From positions 1 to 64,000 of the forward strand of contig NZ_JAMBOO010000001.1 of assembly GCF_023715895.1 (NCBI RefSeq): 64,000 nucleotides of DNA, given 5' to 3'. The stretch comes from Domibacillus indicus. Lineage in GTDB: Bacteria; Bacillota; Bacilli; Bacillales; Domibacillaceae. The notes below the pieces were generated by a model. That model did not search any database. It was given only the letters and a program-made list of their open reading frames with translations, and was not told where the DNA came from. The position numbers were made by a program, and so were the translations under genes. This document shows, in pieces, positions 30,540 through 41,016 of this stretch; position 1 is the stretch's first letter, and each line of letters begins with the position of its first letter.

Positions 30540-31184
30540 TCAACGATGACAGTATGGGCATTTTGGCATCATCATTTCCGGATAATGCATGTTATCATGA
30601 TGCTCTTGTTCTTCCTCATCTTCCATCTCTGGCATCAACCCGTAAGGCTGGTGCATGTACGGCACTGGGCAAGGCACCGGCACAAAGTAACATGGTATTG
30701 GCGGACAAGGCATCATCATCTCGTGTTCAAGCTGTGGCGGTGCGGATGGCATGGATGGCACCTGCGGTACAGATGGCATCGATGGCATAGACTGTATCGG
30801 CGGCACAGACGGCATTGATGGTGTTGGTGTTGGTGCTGGCGCTGGTACAGATTCTGCCGTTGGTGCCGGTACCGGCTCTGTCATCCAGTCTTCCGGCATG
30901 GTCAGTTCAGGTTCAGATTTCATGTCTTCTTCGATTCCCTTTACTTCTTCCATTCCTTTTGTTTCTTCCATTAAAGGTGGGTATGCAAATGGCTTGTTGT
31001 TTGCATATGGATGGCTTTTTTCCATTATTGCAGCAGTATCGGGCAATTTAATTTTCATACCCGGAACGATCATATCCGGATTGGCCAAATGGGCATTTAG
31101 TTTTTGTACTTCTTCAAACGTCACTCCATGTTTCTCGGCAATCGACCATAGCGTATCACCGCGCTGCACAATATGGATCTTCAT
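30540..31184 (-). CDS. safA: SafA-like LysM spore coat morphogenetic protein
   Basis: 214 aa. An N-terminal LysM domain (1-48, IVQRGDTLWSIAEKHGV) is joined to an acidic linker, a proline/serine/methionine-rich stretch of PSMP-type repeats (about 118-150), and a Cys/Pro/His/Met-rich tail ending CPYCHR. SafA anchors the inner coat to the cortex. Location after nadA is as in B. subtilis. The protein is much shorter than the 387-aa B. subtilis one, and the C-terminal half is unlike it as far as I can tell. The start at 31184 has GAGGAGG upstream. Confidence 0.82.
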   Translation of the reverse strand: MKIHIVQRGDTLWSIAEKHGVTFEEVQKLNAHLANPDMIVPGMKIKLPDTAAIMEKSHPYANNKPFAYPPLMEETKGMEEVKGIEEDMKSEPELTMPEDWMTEPVPAPTAESVPAPAPTPTPSMPSVPPIQSMPSMPSVPQVPSMPSAPPQLEHEMMMPCPPIPCYFVPVPCPVPYMHQPYGLMPEMEDEEEQEHHDNMHYPEMMMPKCPYCHR

Positions 31185-31249
31185 TGTGTCCCTCCTCAAT
31201 GATCATTCCCCCATATTGTATGCGCCCGGTAGGCCGGTGTGCGAAAAAA

Positions 31250-32350
31250 TCAGTATGCTCGTGCCAGCATACGGTCAAGCGACCATTTGGCTTCTTGGGC
31301 CGTGCGTGCATCCACTTGAATAATGTTTCCGCTCTTTCCTTCTGCAATGGTTTCCAGTGACCAAAGCAGGTGTGGCAGGTCGATCCGATTCATGGTAAGG
31401 CACGGACACATATTCGGATTTAACGAGACGATTTCTTTGTCCGGATGCTGCGCCATAATCCGTTTAACAAGGTTCATTTCTGTTCCAATAGCCCAGGCTG
31501 TACCTGGCTCTGCCTGCTCAATCACATCGATAATATACTTTGTGGAGCCGTTATCATCTGCCATCGCCACTACTTCTCTACGGCATTCCGGATGAACGAT
31601 AATCTTCATGTCCGGCCGTGTGCGGCGCAGTTCTTCAATATTAGCAACCGTGAAATTTTCGTGAACCGAGCAGTGTCCCTTCCATAAAATAACCCGGACT
31701 TTTTCTATATCTCCTTCATATTCCAATGTATCGGTAATCGGGTTCCAGACCGCCATTTCTTCAAGCGGCACACCAATGTCGAAGGCTGTATTGCGCCCAA
31801 GGTGCTGATCCGGCAAAAACAAAATACGCGGCTTTTCCGTAAACGCCCATTCTACCATTGACCTTGCATTGGATGAAGTGACACATGACCCGCCATTGCG
31901 TCCGGTAAAAGCTTTTATCGCTGCGGTTGAATTGACATAAGTCAGAGGAATCATCGTGTCACCGAACAACGCCTGAAGGGCTGTCCACGCGCGCTCTGTC
32001 TGGTAAATATCAGCCATATCCGCCATAGAGCATCCTGCACGCATATCCGGCAGGTAAACCGTTTGTTTTTCACTTGTTAAAATGTCGGCTGTTTCCGCCA
32101 TAAAATGAACGCCACAAAACACAATATGTTCTGCTTCACGGTTCGCTGCTGACACCTGTGCAAGTTGAAGAGAATCTCCTACTGCATCTGCGAATTGAAT
32201 GACTTCATCTTTTTGATAATGGTGGCCAGGAATAAATAACGATTTGCCCATTTCCTTTTTAATTTCCCGCACCCGTGCTTCCATATCCTCCTGCGCCATT
32301 TGCCGATATTGATCCGGCAGCATCCCTTTAACCAGTTCAGTTAATGCCAT
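31250..32350 (-). CDS. nadA: Quinolinate synthase
   Basis: 366 aa. It condenses iminoaspartate with dihydroxyacetone phosphate to quinolinate in de novo NAD synthesis, using a [4Fe-4S] cluster. Conserved cysteines are seen in [20 protein letters not shown] and MCPCLTMN, as in the long bacterial form. It is third gene of nadB-nadC-nadA, overlapping nadC by 14 bp. AAAGGAG precedes the ATG. Confidence 0.96.
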   Translation of the reverse strand: MALTELVKGMLPDQYRQMAQEDMEARVREIKKEMGKSLFIPGHHYQKDEVIQFADAVGDSLQLAQVSAANREAEHIVFCGVHFMAETADILTSEKQTVYLPDMRAGCSMADMADIYQTERAWTALQALFGDTMIPLTYVNSTAAIKAFTGRNGGSCVTSSNARSMVEWAFTEKPRILFLPDQHLGRNTAFDIGVPLEEMAVWNPITDTLEYEGDIEKVRVILWKGHCSVHENFTVANIEELRRTRPDMKIIVHPECRREVVAMADDNGSTKYIIDVIEQAEPGTAWAIGTEMNLVKRIMAQHPDKEIVSLNPNMCPCLTMNRIDLPHLLWSLETIAEGKSGNIIQVDARTAQEAKWSLDRMLARAY

Positions 32351-33197
32351 GCAAAACCTCTCCTTTCATTTCTACTCTTGCGCTAATATCAAGTGCTTGA
32401 ACGGAATGTGTTAATGCACCAAGCGAAATCCATCCGATTCCTGTTAACGCGTAGTCACGGATTGTTTCAAGCTCAATGCCTCCTGATGCTTCTGTTTCAA
32501 TATGCGCCGGTACAAAAGGCAGCCACGCTTCGATCTGGGCCGGCGTGCAGTTATCAAACATAATAATATCCGCGCCTGCCTGCACAGCTTCTTTGAGCTG
32601 TTCTTCCGATTCAATTTCCACTTCAATTTTGATGGTGTGTCCGCATGACTGCTTCGCTTTTGTAACAGCCTGCTTAATTCCGCCTGCAAATGCAATATGG
32701 TTATCTTTCAGCATAATGGCATCATAGAGCCCGTTGCGGTGATTGAATGCACCGCCTGTCCGAACTGCATACTTTTCAAGCATACGAAGGCCGGGAACCG
32801 TTTTTCTTGTATCACATATTCTCGCCCTTGTTCCTTCTATTTCTTTTACCGCGGCCGCCGCAGCTGTGGCAATCCCGCTCATTCGCTGAACCAAATTTAA
32901 AATGACCCGCTCTCCTGCTAAAAGCGATCGATACGGCCCTGTAATTCTTGCAAGGCATTCTCCTTTTTTCACCTGGTCGCCGTCTTGTTTCAGTACACTT
33001 GTTGAAATGGTTTCGTCTACGAGCCGGAATCCCCGTTCAATCACAGCTCTTCCGCAAAAAATACCGGCTTCTTTTGCCCAAAAAGAAAACGTCCCTGCTT
33101 CGTGTTCACTAAAAATGCTCTCCCCTGTCAGGTCGCGATCTCCTATATCCTCAATAAAAAAAGCTTTCAGCATATCGTCCAGTTTCATGCCATTCAT
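32337..33197 (-). CDS. nadC: Nicotinate-nucleotide pyrophosphorylase (quinolinate phosphoribosyltransferase)
   Basis: 286 aa. It decarboxylates quinolinate with PRPP to nicotinate mononucleotide. [11 protein letters not shown] at the N terminus, [12 protein letters not shown] (about 129-140), the [15 protein letters not shown] segment and [10 protein letters not shown] mark the family. The start at 33197 has AAGGAG upstream and overlaps the end of nadB by 47 bp. The longer reading from 33263 is not supported by a ribosome site. Confidence 0.95.
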   Translation of the reverse strand: MNGMKLDDMLKAFFIEDIGDRDLTGESIFSEHEAGTFSFWAKEAGIFCGRAVIERGFRLVDETISTSVLKQDGDQVKKGECLARITGPYRSLLAGERVILNLVQRMSGIATAAAAAVKEIEGTRARICDTRKTVPGLRMLEKYAVRTGGAFNHRNGLYDAIMLKDNHIAFAGGIKQAVTKAKQSCGHTIKIEVEIESEEQLKEAVQAGADIIMFDNCTPAQIEAWLPFVPAHIETEASGGIELETIRDYALTGIGWISLGALTHSVQALDISARVEMKGEVLHGIN

Positions 33198-34737
33198 GTT
33201 CTTCACTCCTTGTATACAGCCATTTATTTTGAAAGGTAATCCATGTTTTTGCCCATTGCTCATTTTTTTCCGGGTAATCAGCCCGAATATGAGCGCCGCG
33301 TGACTCAGTACGTTTTAACGCGGCGGAAACAATCAAATAAGCGGTTATATGCATAAAGAAACGCTCGATTTTCTCGATCGGCCAGCCGCTGATATCCCCT
33401 TTTTGTGTTCCTGCCTGCTTTAAGCAGTCTTCGAGTTCTTGAAGCGTTTTCTTTGTCCGGATAATACCGGCTCCCTCCATCATAGCCGCCTGAAGCTCTT
33501 CTTTTTGTAAAAGCGGCAGAGGGGAAGGCGGCATCACCGGCTCCGGTCCATATACACTTCTTTTCTCTTCTTCGTTGTGAAGCACCGCTTCAACAAAACG
33601 TTTTCCAAAGGCGAGGCCTTCAAGAAGAGAATTGCTTGCTAAACGATTTGCCCCATGCACACCTGTACAGGCTGTTTCTCCAATTGCATACAGCCCTTTT
33701 ACACTTGTACGGCCGCATGTGTCTGTTTTTACGCCGCCCATTAAAAAGTGGCTTCCGGGTGCAACAGGGATGCGTCCTTTTGTAACGTCTACGCCGTGCC
33801 GGCGGCATAACGCGGCAATAGACGGGAAGCGGCGGTCAAACTCTTCGATCATCGAGATATCCAAAAAAACATCTCTTCCCTGCTGCCGGGCTTTGTAAAT
33901 CTCAAAAGCTGTCACATGACGGGGTGCTAAATCTTCGAGCGGATGTATATCCTTCATTATTTTGCGGCCCTGCTCATCGACTAGAATAGCCCCCGCTCCC
34001 CTGACCGCTTCTGAAACGAGTCCTTTCGTTTCGCCATTTATAAATAAAAGAGTCGGGTGAAATTGCATAAATTCCATATCGGTTACTGCGGCTCCAGCCC
34101 GGCAGGCCAAAGCAATCCCGTCACCCGTAATCGTCTCCTGGTTAGAGGTAAACGAATAAAGAGCTCCGGCCCCGCCCGTTGCCAGCACAATATGGTCTGC
34201 ATCATAGTGATACAAATCCCCTTGACTTGATTTTGTTTTAACACCCGTGCAGATGCCATCATAAACAATGAGTTCAATCGCCATTTCTCCTTCACGGATC
34301 GTGACCTGCTCCGGCAGGTGTGCGATTAAATGCTCAATTGTCCACTTCCCGGTTGCATCGCCGCCCGCATGAATAATCCGACTTGTGCTGTGTGCTCCTT
34401 CTAAACCGAATGAGAGACTTCCATCTGCTTGCCGATCGGCCGGGAACCCTTCCCTTAATAAGCTGTTTACTTCACGAGCTCCTTTTACAACCAGCTCTCT
34501 GACGGCTTCTTTATTGTGATGGTATTCACCCGCCGCGAGAGTATCTTGTATGTGAGATTCATTTGTATCAGATAAAGACAAAACGGCTGCAATACCGCCT
34601 TGCGCATAGTAAGAGTTGCTTTGCCGAATCGTCGTCTTTGTGATAACAATCACATTCATATGCGGCGCTAAATGTCTAGCGGCCTGCAGCGCCGCAACCC
34701 CGGAGCCGATAATGACCGCCTGTGGCATTTTTTTCAT
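33151..34737 (-). CDS. nadB: L-aspartate oxidase
   Basis: 528 aa flavoprotein that oxidises L-aspartate to iminoaspartate, the first step of de novo NAD synthesis. The N-terminal FAD site VIIGSGVAALQAA (residues 8-20), SNSYYAQGGIAAV, and a C-terminal succinate-dehydrogenase-like helical domain are present. It is first gene of nadBCA, divergent from nifS-niaR over a 96-bp intergenic operator region. GAGGGTGG precedes the ATG. Confidence 0.95.
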   Translation of the reverse strand: MKKMPQAVIIGSGVAALQAARHLAPHMNVIVITKTTIRQSNSYYAQGGIAAVLSLSDTNESHIQDTLAAGEYHHNKEAVRELVVKGAREVNSLLREGFPADRQADGSLSFGLEGAHSTSRIIHAGGDATGKWTIEHLIAHLPEQVTIREGEMAIELIVYDGICTGVKTKSSQGDLYHYDADHIVLATGGAGALYSFTSNQETITGDGIALACRAGAAVTDMEFMQFHPTLLFINGETKGLVSEAVRGAGAILVDEQGRKIMKDIHPLEDLAPRHVTAFEIYKARQQGRDVFLDISMIEEFDRRFPSIAALCRRHGVDVTKGRIPVAPGSHFLMGGVKTDTCGRTSVKGLYAIGETACTGVHGANRLASNSLLEGLAFGKRFVEAVLHNEEEKRSVYGPEPVMPPSPLPLLQKEELQAAMMEGAGIIRTKKTLQELEDCLKQAGTQKGDISGWPIEKIERFFMHITAYLIVSAALKRTESRGAHIRADYPEKNEQWAKTWITFQNKWLYTRSEEHEWHETGRYAESFFY

Positions 34738-34755
34738 TGCCCACCCTCACTTTAC

Positions 34756-34771
34756 AGTTGTCTTGACACCT
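34756..34771. promoter_or_regulatory. NiaR-type operator between nadB and nifS
   Basis: An imperfect inverted repeat AGTTGTC-TT-GACACCT lies in the divergent spacer. It overlaps TTGACA (34763-34768), a -35 for nifS. The GTGTC/GACAC core resembles known NiaR (YrxA) sites that repress NAD genes when nicotinate is present; the regulator is encoded nearby at 35960-36493. Confidence 0.65.
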
Positions 34772-34833
34772 ATCTTTACATAAAATAAAAAGAAAGACAA
34801 GCTTTAATTTTTTGCTCAGAAAGCAGGGATAAT

Positions 34834-35937
34834 ATGTATTTTGATTATGCAGCCACCTCTCCAATGAAAAAAGAGGCACTCGATATATATATAGAAGCAG
34901 CAAGTCGTTTTTGGGGAAACAGTTCCAGTCCGCATGATGAAGGAACACGGGCTTCCCTCCTGCTTGAACGAAGCCGAGCTCTTATTGCTGAGCGGGCTGG
35001 TGTGCAAAAAGAGGGGATTTACTTTACAGGCAGCGGAACGGAAGGGAATTTGCTGGCGATTCTCTCCTTAGCGCGAAGCAGCGGAAAAAAACATATCATC
35101 ACCTCTATGGCAGAGCATACATCCGTACATTCTGCGATGTCCGTTCTGCAATCAGAAGGGTTCTCTGTGACGAAGCTGCCGATGACCAGGGAAGGAATTG
35201 TTGCTGCAGAATCGGTAAAAGCATCGATCACCTCCCAAACCGGGCTCATTTCCATTCAGCATATTAACCCGGAAATCGGTACGATTCAGCCGGTGGAAGA
35301 ACTGGCTGTGGAGGCAAAGAAGCGAGGGATTTTTTTTCATACAGACTGTGTTCAATCGTTTGGCAAAATGCCTCTTCATTCCATTCACGCCGACGCCATG
35401 ACTTTTTCAGCCCACAAAGTCGGCGGCCCAAAAGGCTGCGGGGCAATTTATCTGTCTCCATTTCATGCGTTAAAGCCTGTGTTTCCCGGTTTAACGCATG
35501 AAAAAGGCGTTCGCGGCGGTACAGTGGATACACCGGCTGCTGCGGCTTTTGCAGAAGCTGCCCAAACGAATTCATCTCTTGAGAAGCTTTCCTCCCTGCG
35601 TCGTCTGCTGAAACAGGAGCTGAAGGACTCTTCGATTCGGTGGATTGAAGGGCCAGACAGCAAGCAGTACCCGGGTGTAATTGGTATGTGTATTCCCGGC
35701 GTGGAAGGACAGCTGGTGATGCTGGCTTTAAATGCCCGGAATATGTATATCTCAACCGGGAGTGCTTGTGACGCTTCTTCTGCATCAGGCATGAAAGCAG
35801 CACTTGCGATGGGAATGTCCATGGAAGAAGCACGGCAGTTTTTCCGCGTTTCCTTTGGTTCTGAGACGACAGAAGACGAAGTCCGGCAGCTCGGACAGGC
35901 ACTTATTCATGTTGCAAAACAAGCGGTTGTGCTATGA
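34834..35937 (+). CDS. nifS: Cysteine desulfurase NifS/NadS type
   Basis: 367 aa PLP enzyme. The Lys is in TFSAHKVGGPKG (about residues 190-201) and the catalytic Cys loop is STGSACDASSASG (about 308-320). It releases sulfur from cysteine; this NAD-linked type supplies the NadA iron-sulfur cluster in B. subtilis. It is divergent from nadBCA and followed by niaR after 22 bp. The start ATG at 34834 has AGCAGGGA upstream. Confidence 0.94.
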   Translation: MYFDYAATSPMKKEALDIYIEAASRFWGNSSSPHDEGTRASLLLERSRALIAERAGVQKEGIYFTGSGTEGNLLAILSLARSSGKKHIITSMAEHTSVHSAMSVLQSEGFSVTKLPMTREGIVAAESVKASITSQTGLISIQHINPEIGTIQPVEELAVEAKKRGIFFHTDCVQSFGKMPLHSIHADAMTFSAHKVGGPKGCGAIYLSPFHALKPVFPGLTHEKGVRGGTVDTPAAAAFAEAAQTNSSLEKLSSLRRLLKQELKDSSIRWIEGPDSKQYPGVIGMCIPGVEGQLVMLALNARNMYISTGSACDASSASGMKAALAMGMSMEEARQFFRVSFGSETTEDEVRQLGQALIHVAKQAVVL

Positions 35938-35959
35938 TTACCGGTGGAGGGATTGCATC

Positions 35960-36493
35960 ATGATAGATAAAAGAAAACTGATCGGCGAAAACCGGCGTGA
36001 GCAGATTTTGCACTGGCTTCAATCAAGCCAGAATCCGCTGACCGGGAGTGAGCTGGCCGAACGGGCACAAGTGAGCCGTCAGGTTGTAGTCGGAGATATT
36101 ACGCTGCTTAAAGCCCGCGGCATTCCAATTGTGGCGACAAGCCAAGGGTATGTATATATGGATTCACCTCAGAGCGGACAAGTGGAACGGATCGTTGCCT
36201 GCTCGCATCCGCCCGGTCAAACAAGAGAAGAGCTTCTTCTCCTCGTAGACCTTGGTGTTCTTGTTAAAGACGTTAAAATTGAACATCCGGTTTATGGTGA
36301 TTTAACTGCGTCCATTATGGTATCAAATCGAAAAGAAGCAATGCAGTTTTTGGATAAAATTAATCAAACAGGTGCGGCTTACTTGTCTGAGCTGACAGAA
36401 GGCGTTCATTTGCATACATTGTCCGCCAAAGAAGCCGCGGTGCTTGATGAAGCCGAGCAGGCTTTGCGTGAAGCCGGATTTTTGCTTCAATAA
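35960..36493 (+). CDS. niaR: NAD biosynthesis repressor NiaR
   Basis: 177 aa, the YrxA counterpart. The N-terminal HTH_11 domain (about 10-65, REQILHWLQ…GSELAERAQVSRQVVVGDI) binds DNA. The C-terminal 3H domain (about 75-175) carries the conserved histidines (CSHPPG, EHPVYGDL, HLHTLS) that bind metal and nicotinate. The start at 35960 follows GGAGGGATTGCATC; a longer frame reading back into nifS is not credible. It autoregulates with nadBCA through the operator at 34756. Confidence 0.93.
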   Translation: MIDKRKLIGENRREQILHWLQSSQNPLTGSELAERAQVSRQVVVGDITLLKARGIPIVATSQGYVYMDSPQSGQVERIVACSHPPGQTREELLLLVDLGVLVKDVKIEHPVYGDLTASIMVSNRKEAMQFLDKINQTGAAYLSELTEGVHLHTLSAKEAAVLDEAEQALREAGFLLQ

Positions 36494-36496
36494 AAT

Positions 36497-36532
36497 AAAA
36501 AAGAAGCCCGTTTTGAAACAGGCTTCTTTTTT
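36497..36532. terminator. Bidirectional terminator between niaR and pheA
   Basis: A 12-bp stem, 36497-36508 with 36521-36532, with A and T tracts. It lies at the end of both convergent genes. Confidence 0.8.
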
Positions 36533-37400
36533 ATGCTTTTTCTGCGGCTTGTCCTACTTCATAGCCGTAATAACTTCCGAGCACCTGCACCTTGCATCCG
36601 AGTGCTTCCATCTCAGCGAAAGCGCCCGGCACTAACACATCGTCAATGCGCTGTGCAACATCAATAATGAAAAAGTAATTGCCCAGACCTGTTTTAAGAG
36701 GGCGAGACTCAATTTTCGCAAGGTTCAGATTTCGCCAGGCGAACGTTGCCAGTACTTGATGAAGCGTCCCTGGCCGGTCTGTCGGCAGCGTAACAACAAT
36801 GGTTGTTTTACCGCCTGTTTTAGGAAGTGAAAACGATAACTCTTCGTGTGTTTTAGATAAAACAAGAAAACGAGTATGATTAAACGCCAAATCATGAATA
36901 TCTGCTTTTGCTGTATACAGGCCATATTCTCTTGCTGAAAGTGAATTGGCTATGGCTGCAATGCATTCTTCCGGATGCTCACTTACATATTTCGCTGCGG
37001 CCGCCGTCGAAGTCATTTGCTGCGACGGAACGCCATAAAAGTAACGGTGCAAAAATTTGTGGCATTGCGCAATGGCATGCGGATGCGACAAAACTCTTTT
37101 AGCTTCTGTCCATTTTTGGGCGTTGTCCGGATGAACAAGCAGGTGTTGCTGAATCGGAGCCGTTAGTTCGCCGACAATGGTTAGATCCGCTTCATGAAAC
37201 AAATGATCGATGGTCATATTGACCGTGCCTTCTAAGGCGTTTTCAATCGGTACAACAGCCAGATCTGCTTTTCCTTCAATAACATAGTCCATGCATTCCG
37301 GAATAGTCACACATGGAATCCGCTCATCATTCGGGAATGCTTCTGATACTGCAATATCAGTGAATGTAGCCGCGGGACCTAAAAAAGCAATTTTCCTCAA
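36531..37400 (-). CDS. pheA: Prephenate dehydratase
   Basis: 289 aa monofunctional PDT. It converts prephenate to phenylpyruvate. Two periplasmic-binding-like subdomains include IENALEGTVNMTIDHL (about 77-92) and the TRFLVLSK motif (about 166-173), followed by an ACT domain (about 190-280, with GTLHQVLATFAWRNLNLAKIES region and FFIDVA-like strand) for phenylalanine inhibition. TTG start at 37400 with GGAG 10 nt upstream. It follows pheB by 32 bp. Confidence 0.95.
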   Translation of the reverse strand: MRKIAFLGPAATFTDIAVSEAFPNDERIPCVTIPECMDYVIEGKADLAVVPIENALEGTVNMTIDHLFHEADLTIVGELTAPIQQHLLVHPDNAQKWTEAKRVLSHPHAIAQCHKFLHRYFYGVPSQQMTSTAAAAKYVSEHPEECIAAIANSLSAREYGLYTAKADIHDLAFNHTRFLVLSKTHEELSFSLPKTGGKTTIVVTLPTDRPGTLHQVLATFAWRNLNLAKIESRPLKTGLGNYFFIIDVAQRIDDVLVPGAFAEMEALGCKVQVLGSYYGYEVGQAAEKA

Positions 37401-37432
37401 AACAGTTCACTCCAGTCTTCTCTTCAAACAAC

Positions 37433-37888
37433 TTATGCGCCCGAACCGAGCACTTCTACTGTATCAACAAATTCCAATTTTTTTAATTGAGATAATAGCT
37501 CGTCCAGCCCGGTAATCATACCGGTCACATTCAAGGACAGCGTCACGTTTGCGCGTCCCTGCAGCGGAATCGTCTGGTGAATCGTCAACACGTTTCCGCC
37601 GCAGCTCGCGACAACGGCCAGCAGTTCAGATAAGGTACCCGATCGGTCTTCCAGGTGAAAAAATAAAGTAATGATCCGCTCTTTGACAACGGTGTGAAAC
37701 GGAAACACCGTATCGCGGTATTTATAAAAAGCACTGCGGCTCAGATCCACTTGTTGAACCGCGTCCCACACAGAGTCTGCTCGTTTCCGTTCGATTAATT
37801 CTTTTGCATCAAGCGTTTTTTTCATCGCTTCCGGAAGTACATCTTCGCGGACAAGATAAAATTTTTCATTCTGTTCTTTCTTCCCCAT
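37433..37888 (-). CDS. pheB: ACT domain protein PheB
   Basis: 151 aa. The N-terminal half is a short regulator-like helical region ([17 protein letters not shown]… with a [10 protein letters not shown] helix-turn-helix-like segment); the C-terminal half is an ACT domain (about 70-145, [21 protein letters not shown]). It is conserved next to pheA and obg. A sensory role is likely but unproven. The start at 37888 follows GGGGGAG by 5 nt. Confidence 0.9.
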   Translation of the reverse strand: MGKKEQNEKFYLVREDVLPEAMKKTLDAKELIERKRADSVWDAVQQVDLSRSAFYKYRDTVFPFHTVVKERIITLFFHLEDRSGTLSELLAVVASCGGNVLTIHQTIPLQGRANVTLSLNVTGMITGLDELLSQLKKLEFVDTVEVLGSGA

Positions 37889-37921
37889 GTCGCTCCCCCT
37901 CAAAACCGCCGGCTGCAGCTT

Positions 37922-39211
37922 TTAATCGACAAATTCAAATTCGTAATCAAGCAGACGGACGATGTCGCCGTTTTCAGCACCCCGTTCACGCAGCGCTTCA
38001 TCTACCCCCATTGAGCGCAGCTGGCGGGCAAAGCGTTGAATAGATGGTTCCCGCGAGAAGTCCGTCATTTTAAACAATTTTTCAATTTTGCTGCCTGTCA
38101 GCTCAAACGCTCCATCCGGACCGCGTGTAATCACAAACTCAGCGGCTTGCTTGTCATGGCGGTACATCACCCGGTTTACAGACAAATCTTCTTCTTCGTG
38201 CTCAAGCGGGAATTCAGGCGTCTCTTCCACTTTATCGGCAATAGCAAACAGCAAGTCGCGCAGCCCGCTGCGTGTCAGCGCAGAAATTGGGAAAATAACC
38301 GCATCTTCTCCTACTTTTTCCTTGAACACTTTCAAATTTTCTTCTGCTTCCGGCATATCCATTTTATTGGCTACAATAATTTCTGGACGCTCTGTCAGCC
38401 GAAGATTATACTCTTTTAGCTCATTGTTAATGGTTACGTAATCCTCATACGGATCACGGCCTTCCATCGCAGACATATCAAGTACGTGAACAATGACGCG
38501 CGTCCGCTCGATATGACGCAGGAATTGATGGCCAAGTCCGGTTCCTTCATGCGCACCTTCAATTAATCCTGGCAGATCCGCCATAACAAAGCTCCGGCCG
38601 TCTTCGGTCTCAACCATGCCGAGATTTGGAACAAGCGTTGTAAAGTGGTAGGCCGCGATTTTTGGCTTAGCCGCCGTTACGACTGAAAGAAGAGTGGATT
38701 TACCCACACTTGGAAAACCGACAAGTCCTACATCTGCCAAAAGCTTTAATTCTAACGTAACATTACGCTCGATACCAGGCTCCCCGTTTTCAGAGATTTC
38801 CGGTGCCGGATTAGCCGGTGTCGCAAAGCGGCTGTTTCCACGGCCGCCGCGGCCGCCGTGTGCAATAATGGCCTGCTGCCCGTGTTCTACGAGATCCGCA
38901 ATCACTTCTCCGGTTTCATCATCTGTTACAACTGTGCCCGGCGGAACTTTGATAATCATATCTTTTGAATTACGGCCATGCATGTTTTTGCTCATGCCAT
39001 GCTCGCCGCGTGGCGCTTTGAAATGGCGCTGGTAACGGAAGTCCATTAATGTGCGGAGTCCTTCTTCCACTTCAAATACTACATTCGCACCGTTTCCACC
39101 ATCACCGCCGGCCGGCCCGCCGTTCGGTACGTATTTTTCACGGCGGAATGCGACCATCCCATTACCTCCGTCGCCGCCTTTAACATATATTTTAACCTGA
39201 TCTACAAACAT
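37922..39211 (-). CDS. obg: GTPase Obg
   Basis: 429 aa. The glycine-rich Obg fold is residues 1-158 ([23 protein letters not shown]… region), the G domain about 159-330 has [20 protein letters not shown] and NKMD, and a C-terminal OCT domain closes it. It acts in 50S subunit assembly and stress control. Start at 39211 has AGGAGG upstream. It lies just after spo0B, as in B. subtilis. Confidence 0.96.
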   Translation of the reverse strand: MFVDQVKIYVKGGDGGNGMVAFRREKYVPNGGPAGGDGGNGANVVFEVEEGLRTLMDFRYQRHFKAPRGEHGMSKNMHGRNSKDMIIKVPPGTVVTDDETGEVIADLVEHGQQAIIAHGGRGGRGNSRFATPANPAPEISENGEPGIERNVTLELKLLADVGLVGFPSVGKSTLLSVVTAAKPKIAAYHFTTLVPNLGMVETEDGRSFVMADLPGLIEGAHEGTGLGHQFLRHIERTRVIVHVLDMSAMEGRDPYEDYVTINNELKEYNLRLTERPEIIVANKMDMPEAEENLKVFKEKVGEDAVIFPISALTRSGLRDLLFAIADKVEETPEFPLEHEEEDLSVNRVMYRHDKQAAEFVITRGPDGAFELTGSKIEKLFKMTDFSREPSIQRFARQLRSMGVDEALRERGAENGDIVRLLDYEFEFVD

Positions 39212-39225
39212 ATTGTCTGTTCCTC

Positions 39226-39792
39226 CTAAAATGTCACTTCCATTAGTATATCCCCGGAATCCGTTTCCCACACAGCAGTTTTAAGCTCAAGACTATGCGC
39301 AAATTCCTTTATTTTCTTCAGAAGCAGCGGCCGGTTAGCCACTTCTCCCATCCATTCCATCTCTGCAGCAAGAGACCCTTGTTTTTCAGATAAATGAACA
39401 AACAGCTCGTGCTCGTTAAATTCTTTTACATGCTGCTCCAGCAGCGAAAATAACTCATTAAAGAAACGGCACGCTTTTTGGTCGTCCGCCGTGCCGGCAG
39501 CAACGGATTCATCCAGTTCATATTCAAGCCGGAATAAGTGCTGCGACCAGTTAAACGTCATAAACAGCTCCGCCATCCCCGGCATGCCAAGATTACACAG
39601 CCTCGACTCCTGTACAGCCTTTAAAATGATATGATCTGCAGCTCGGGCTGCGGCATCAATGTTATTAAGAGAAAGATACCCTTTGACAATTTGTATATCA
39701 TTCATCCAGTCATGACGCGCATGACGAAGCGTTTTTAACAACGTCCATTTTTCATTTTCCACTTGGCTGATCACGCCCCCCGCTCGTTCCAA
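39226..39792 (-). CDS. spo0B: Sporulation phosphotransferase Spo0B
   Basis: 188 aa by the longest reading. Spo0B relays phosphate from Spo0F to Spo0A in the sporulation phosphorelay. The phospho-acceptor is His27 in [12 protein letters not shown], followed by a second helix with the SRLCNLGMP turn and a degenerate ATPase-like C-terminal domain. The start is uncertain: TTG at 39792 lacks a site; GTG at 39774 or 39762 with GGGGGG just before may be used. It is between rpmA and obg. Confidence 0.88.
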   Translation of the reverse strand: MERAGGVISQVENEKWTLLKTLRHARHDWMNDIQIVKGYLSLNNIDAAARAADHIILKAVQESRLCNLGMPGMAELFMTFNWSQHLFRLEYELDESVAAGTADDQKACRFFNELFSLLEQHVKEFNEHELFVHLSEKQGSLAAEMEWMGEVANRPLLLKKIKEFAHSLELKTAVWETDSGDILMEVTF

Positions 39793-39873
39793 CGTTCACA
39801 CATTCTTTTTTAGTATAGCAGAAAAATGTCCCAATTGAACGGGAAAACCTCAAAGCCTGCACACAAAAAAATA

Positions 39874-39908
39874 GAGGCGCTCCGAAAGGTTGACTTTCAG
39901 AACGCCTC
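39874..39908 (-). terminator. Terminator after rpmA
   Basis: A 15-bp stem with one G-U pair (39874-39888 with 39894-39908), followed by a T run on the minus strand. It separates the rplU operon from spo0B. Confidence 0.8.
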
Positions 39909-39923
39909 CATTCGTTCATCCAA

Positions 39924-40217
<294 letters not shown>

Positions 40218-40224
40218 TCACCTC

Positions 40225-40557
40225 CTATAGAAAATTTATCTTAATATACTGTCCGTGCCCTTCTTCAATCGTCTGCAGTGAAACGACCATGCCTTCGAGC
40301 AGAAGCTGAATCTGGCTGCGCTTGTCTTCAGGCAGTCCGTCCGGCACCTTGCAGTAAAGCAGGCCGCCATCTTCCCCCAGTTCAATATGAGGTGTGATAC
40401 CGGTCAATGCCTGTACTGCATTAATGGCGCCGAACGAAACAGCTGATGCACCGGCGCAGACAAGATCTTTGCCGCTTTCATCAAAGCCGGCATGTCCTTT
40501 CATCGTAAATGACTGAATGAGCCCGGCCTCGTTTTTGTTCACATCTACATAGATCAT
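40225..40557 (-). CDS. prp: Ribosomal protein L27 cysteine protease Prp
   Basis: 110 aa (YsxB family). It trims the N terminus of L27. The catalytic His (KGHAGFDESGKD, about 21-32) and Cys (LVCAGASA, about 33-40) lie close together as in the family. It sits between rplU and rpmA in all Firmicutes with the L27 extension. Confidence 0.94.
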   Translation of the reverse strand: MIYVDVNKNEAGLIQSFTMKGHAGFDESGKDLVCAGASAVSFGAINAVQALTGITPHIELGEDGGLLYCKVPDGLPEDKRSQIQLLLEGMVVSLQTIEEGHGQYIKINFL

Positions 40558-40569
40558 TGCATCATCGCC

Positions 40570-40878
40570 TTATGCGTTGATTTTTTCAATGACTACTTTC
40601 GTGTAAGGCTGACGGTGTCCTTGCTTTTTGCGGTAGTTTTTCTTCGCTTTGAATTTAAAAACGATGATTTTCTTCGCGCGTCCTTGCTTTTCAACCTTCG
40701 CCGTTACAGTTGCGCCTTCTACGACTGGGCTGCCGACTTTCACGTCGTTGCCACCAACGAAAAGAACTTTATCAAAAGTGACAGTGTCACCATCTTGTGC
40801 GTTCAATTTTTCGATGTAGATTGCTTGACCTTCTTCAACTTTAACCTGCTTGCCGCCTGTTTCAATAATTGCGTACAT
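40570..40878 (-). CDS. rplU: 50S ribosomal protein L21
   Basis: 102 aa, standard length; opens [18 protein letters not shown] and carries the [22 protein letters not shown]-terminal RNA-binding region. The start at 40878 has AGGGAGGTG upstream; an ORF extension to 40911 is leader RNA. First gene of rplU-prp-rpmA. Confidence 0.98.
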   Translation of the reverse strand: MYAIIETGGKQVKVEEGQAIYIEKLNAQDGDTVTFDKVLFVGGNDVKVGSPVVEGATVTAKVEKQGRAKKIIVFKFKAKKNYRKKQGHRQPYTKVVIEKINA

Positions 40879-40981
40879 TTCTGCACCTCCCTGTTTACTC
40901 AGACTCGCCACTTAACAGGTGATCGATCGATACTTAAAACCTGCTGTGCGCGGTTGTAGCACGGGTGCTACAAACAATAAC
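40879..40981 (-). promoter_or_regulatory. L21 ribosomal protein leader
   Basis: About 100-nt leader ahead of rplU with a perfect 8-bp hairpin (40955-40962 with 40965-40972) and a second pairing between CAGGT-type segments around the ATCGATCGAT palindrome. It sits where B. subtilis has the L21 leader (Rfam). It probably gives autoregulation by L21. Confidence 0.75.
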
Positions 40982-40987
40982 ATATGA

Positions 40988-41016
40988 ATTCTATCATCTT
41001 TTAAAAGAAGTGTCAA
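40988..41016 (-). promoter_or_regulatory. Sigma-A promoter of rplU
   Basis: TTGACA (41011-41016), 17-bp spacer, TAGAAT (40988-40993). It overlaps the end of spoIVFB. Confidence 0.85.

Noticed and set aside
30471-31323. Several plus-strand ORFs rich in His, Gly and Asp repeats
   Set aside because: They are shadows of the repetitive part of safA in other frames.
35804-35959. In-frame N-terminal extension of niaR into nifS
   Set aside because: GGAGGG and family length place the start at 35960.
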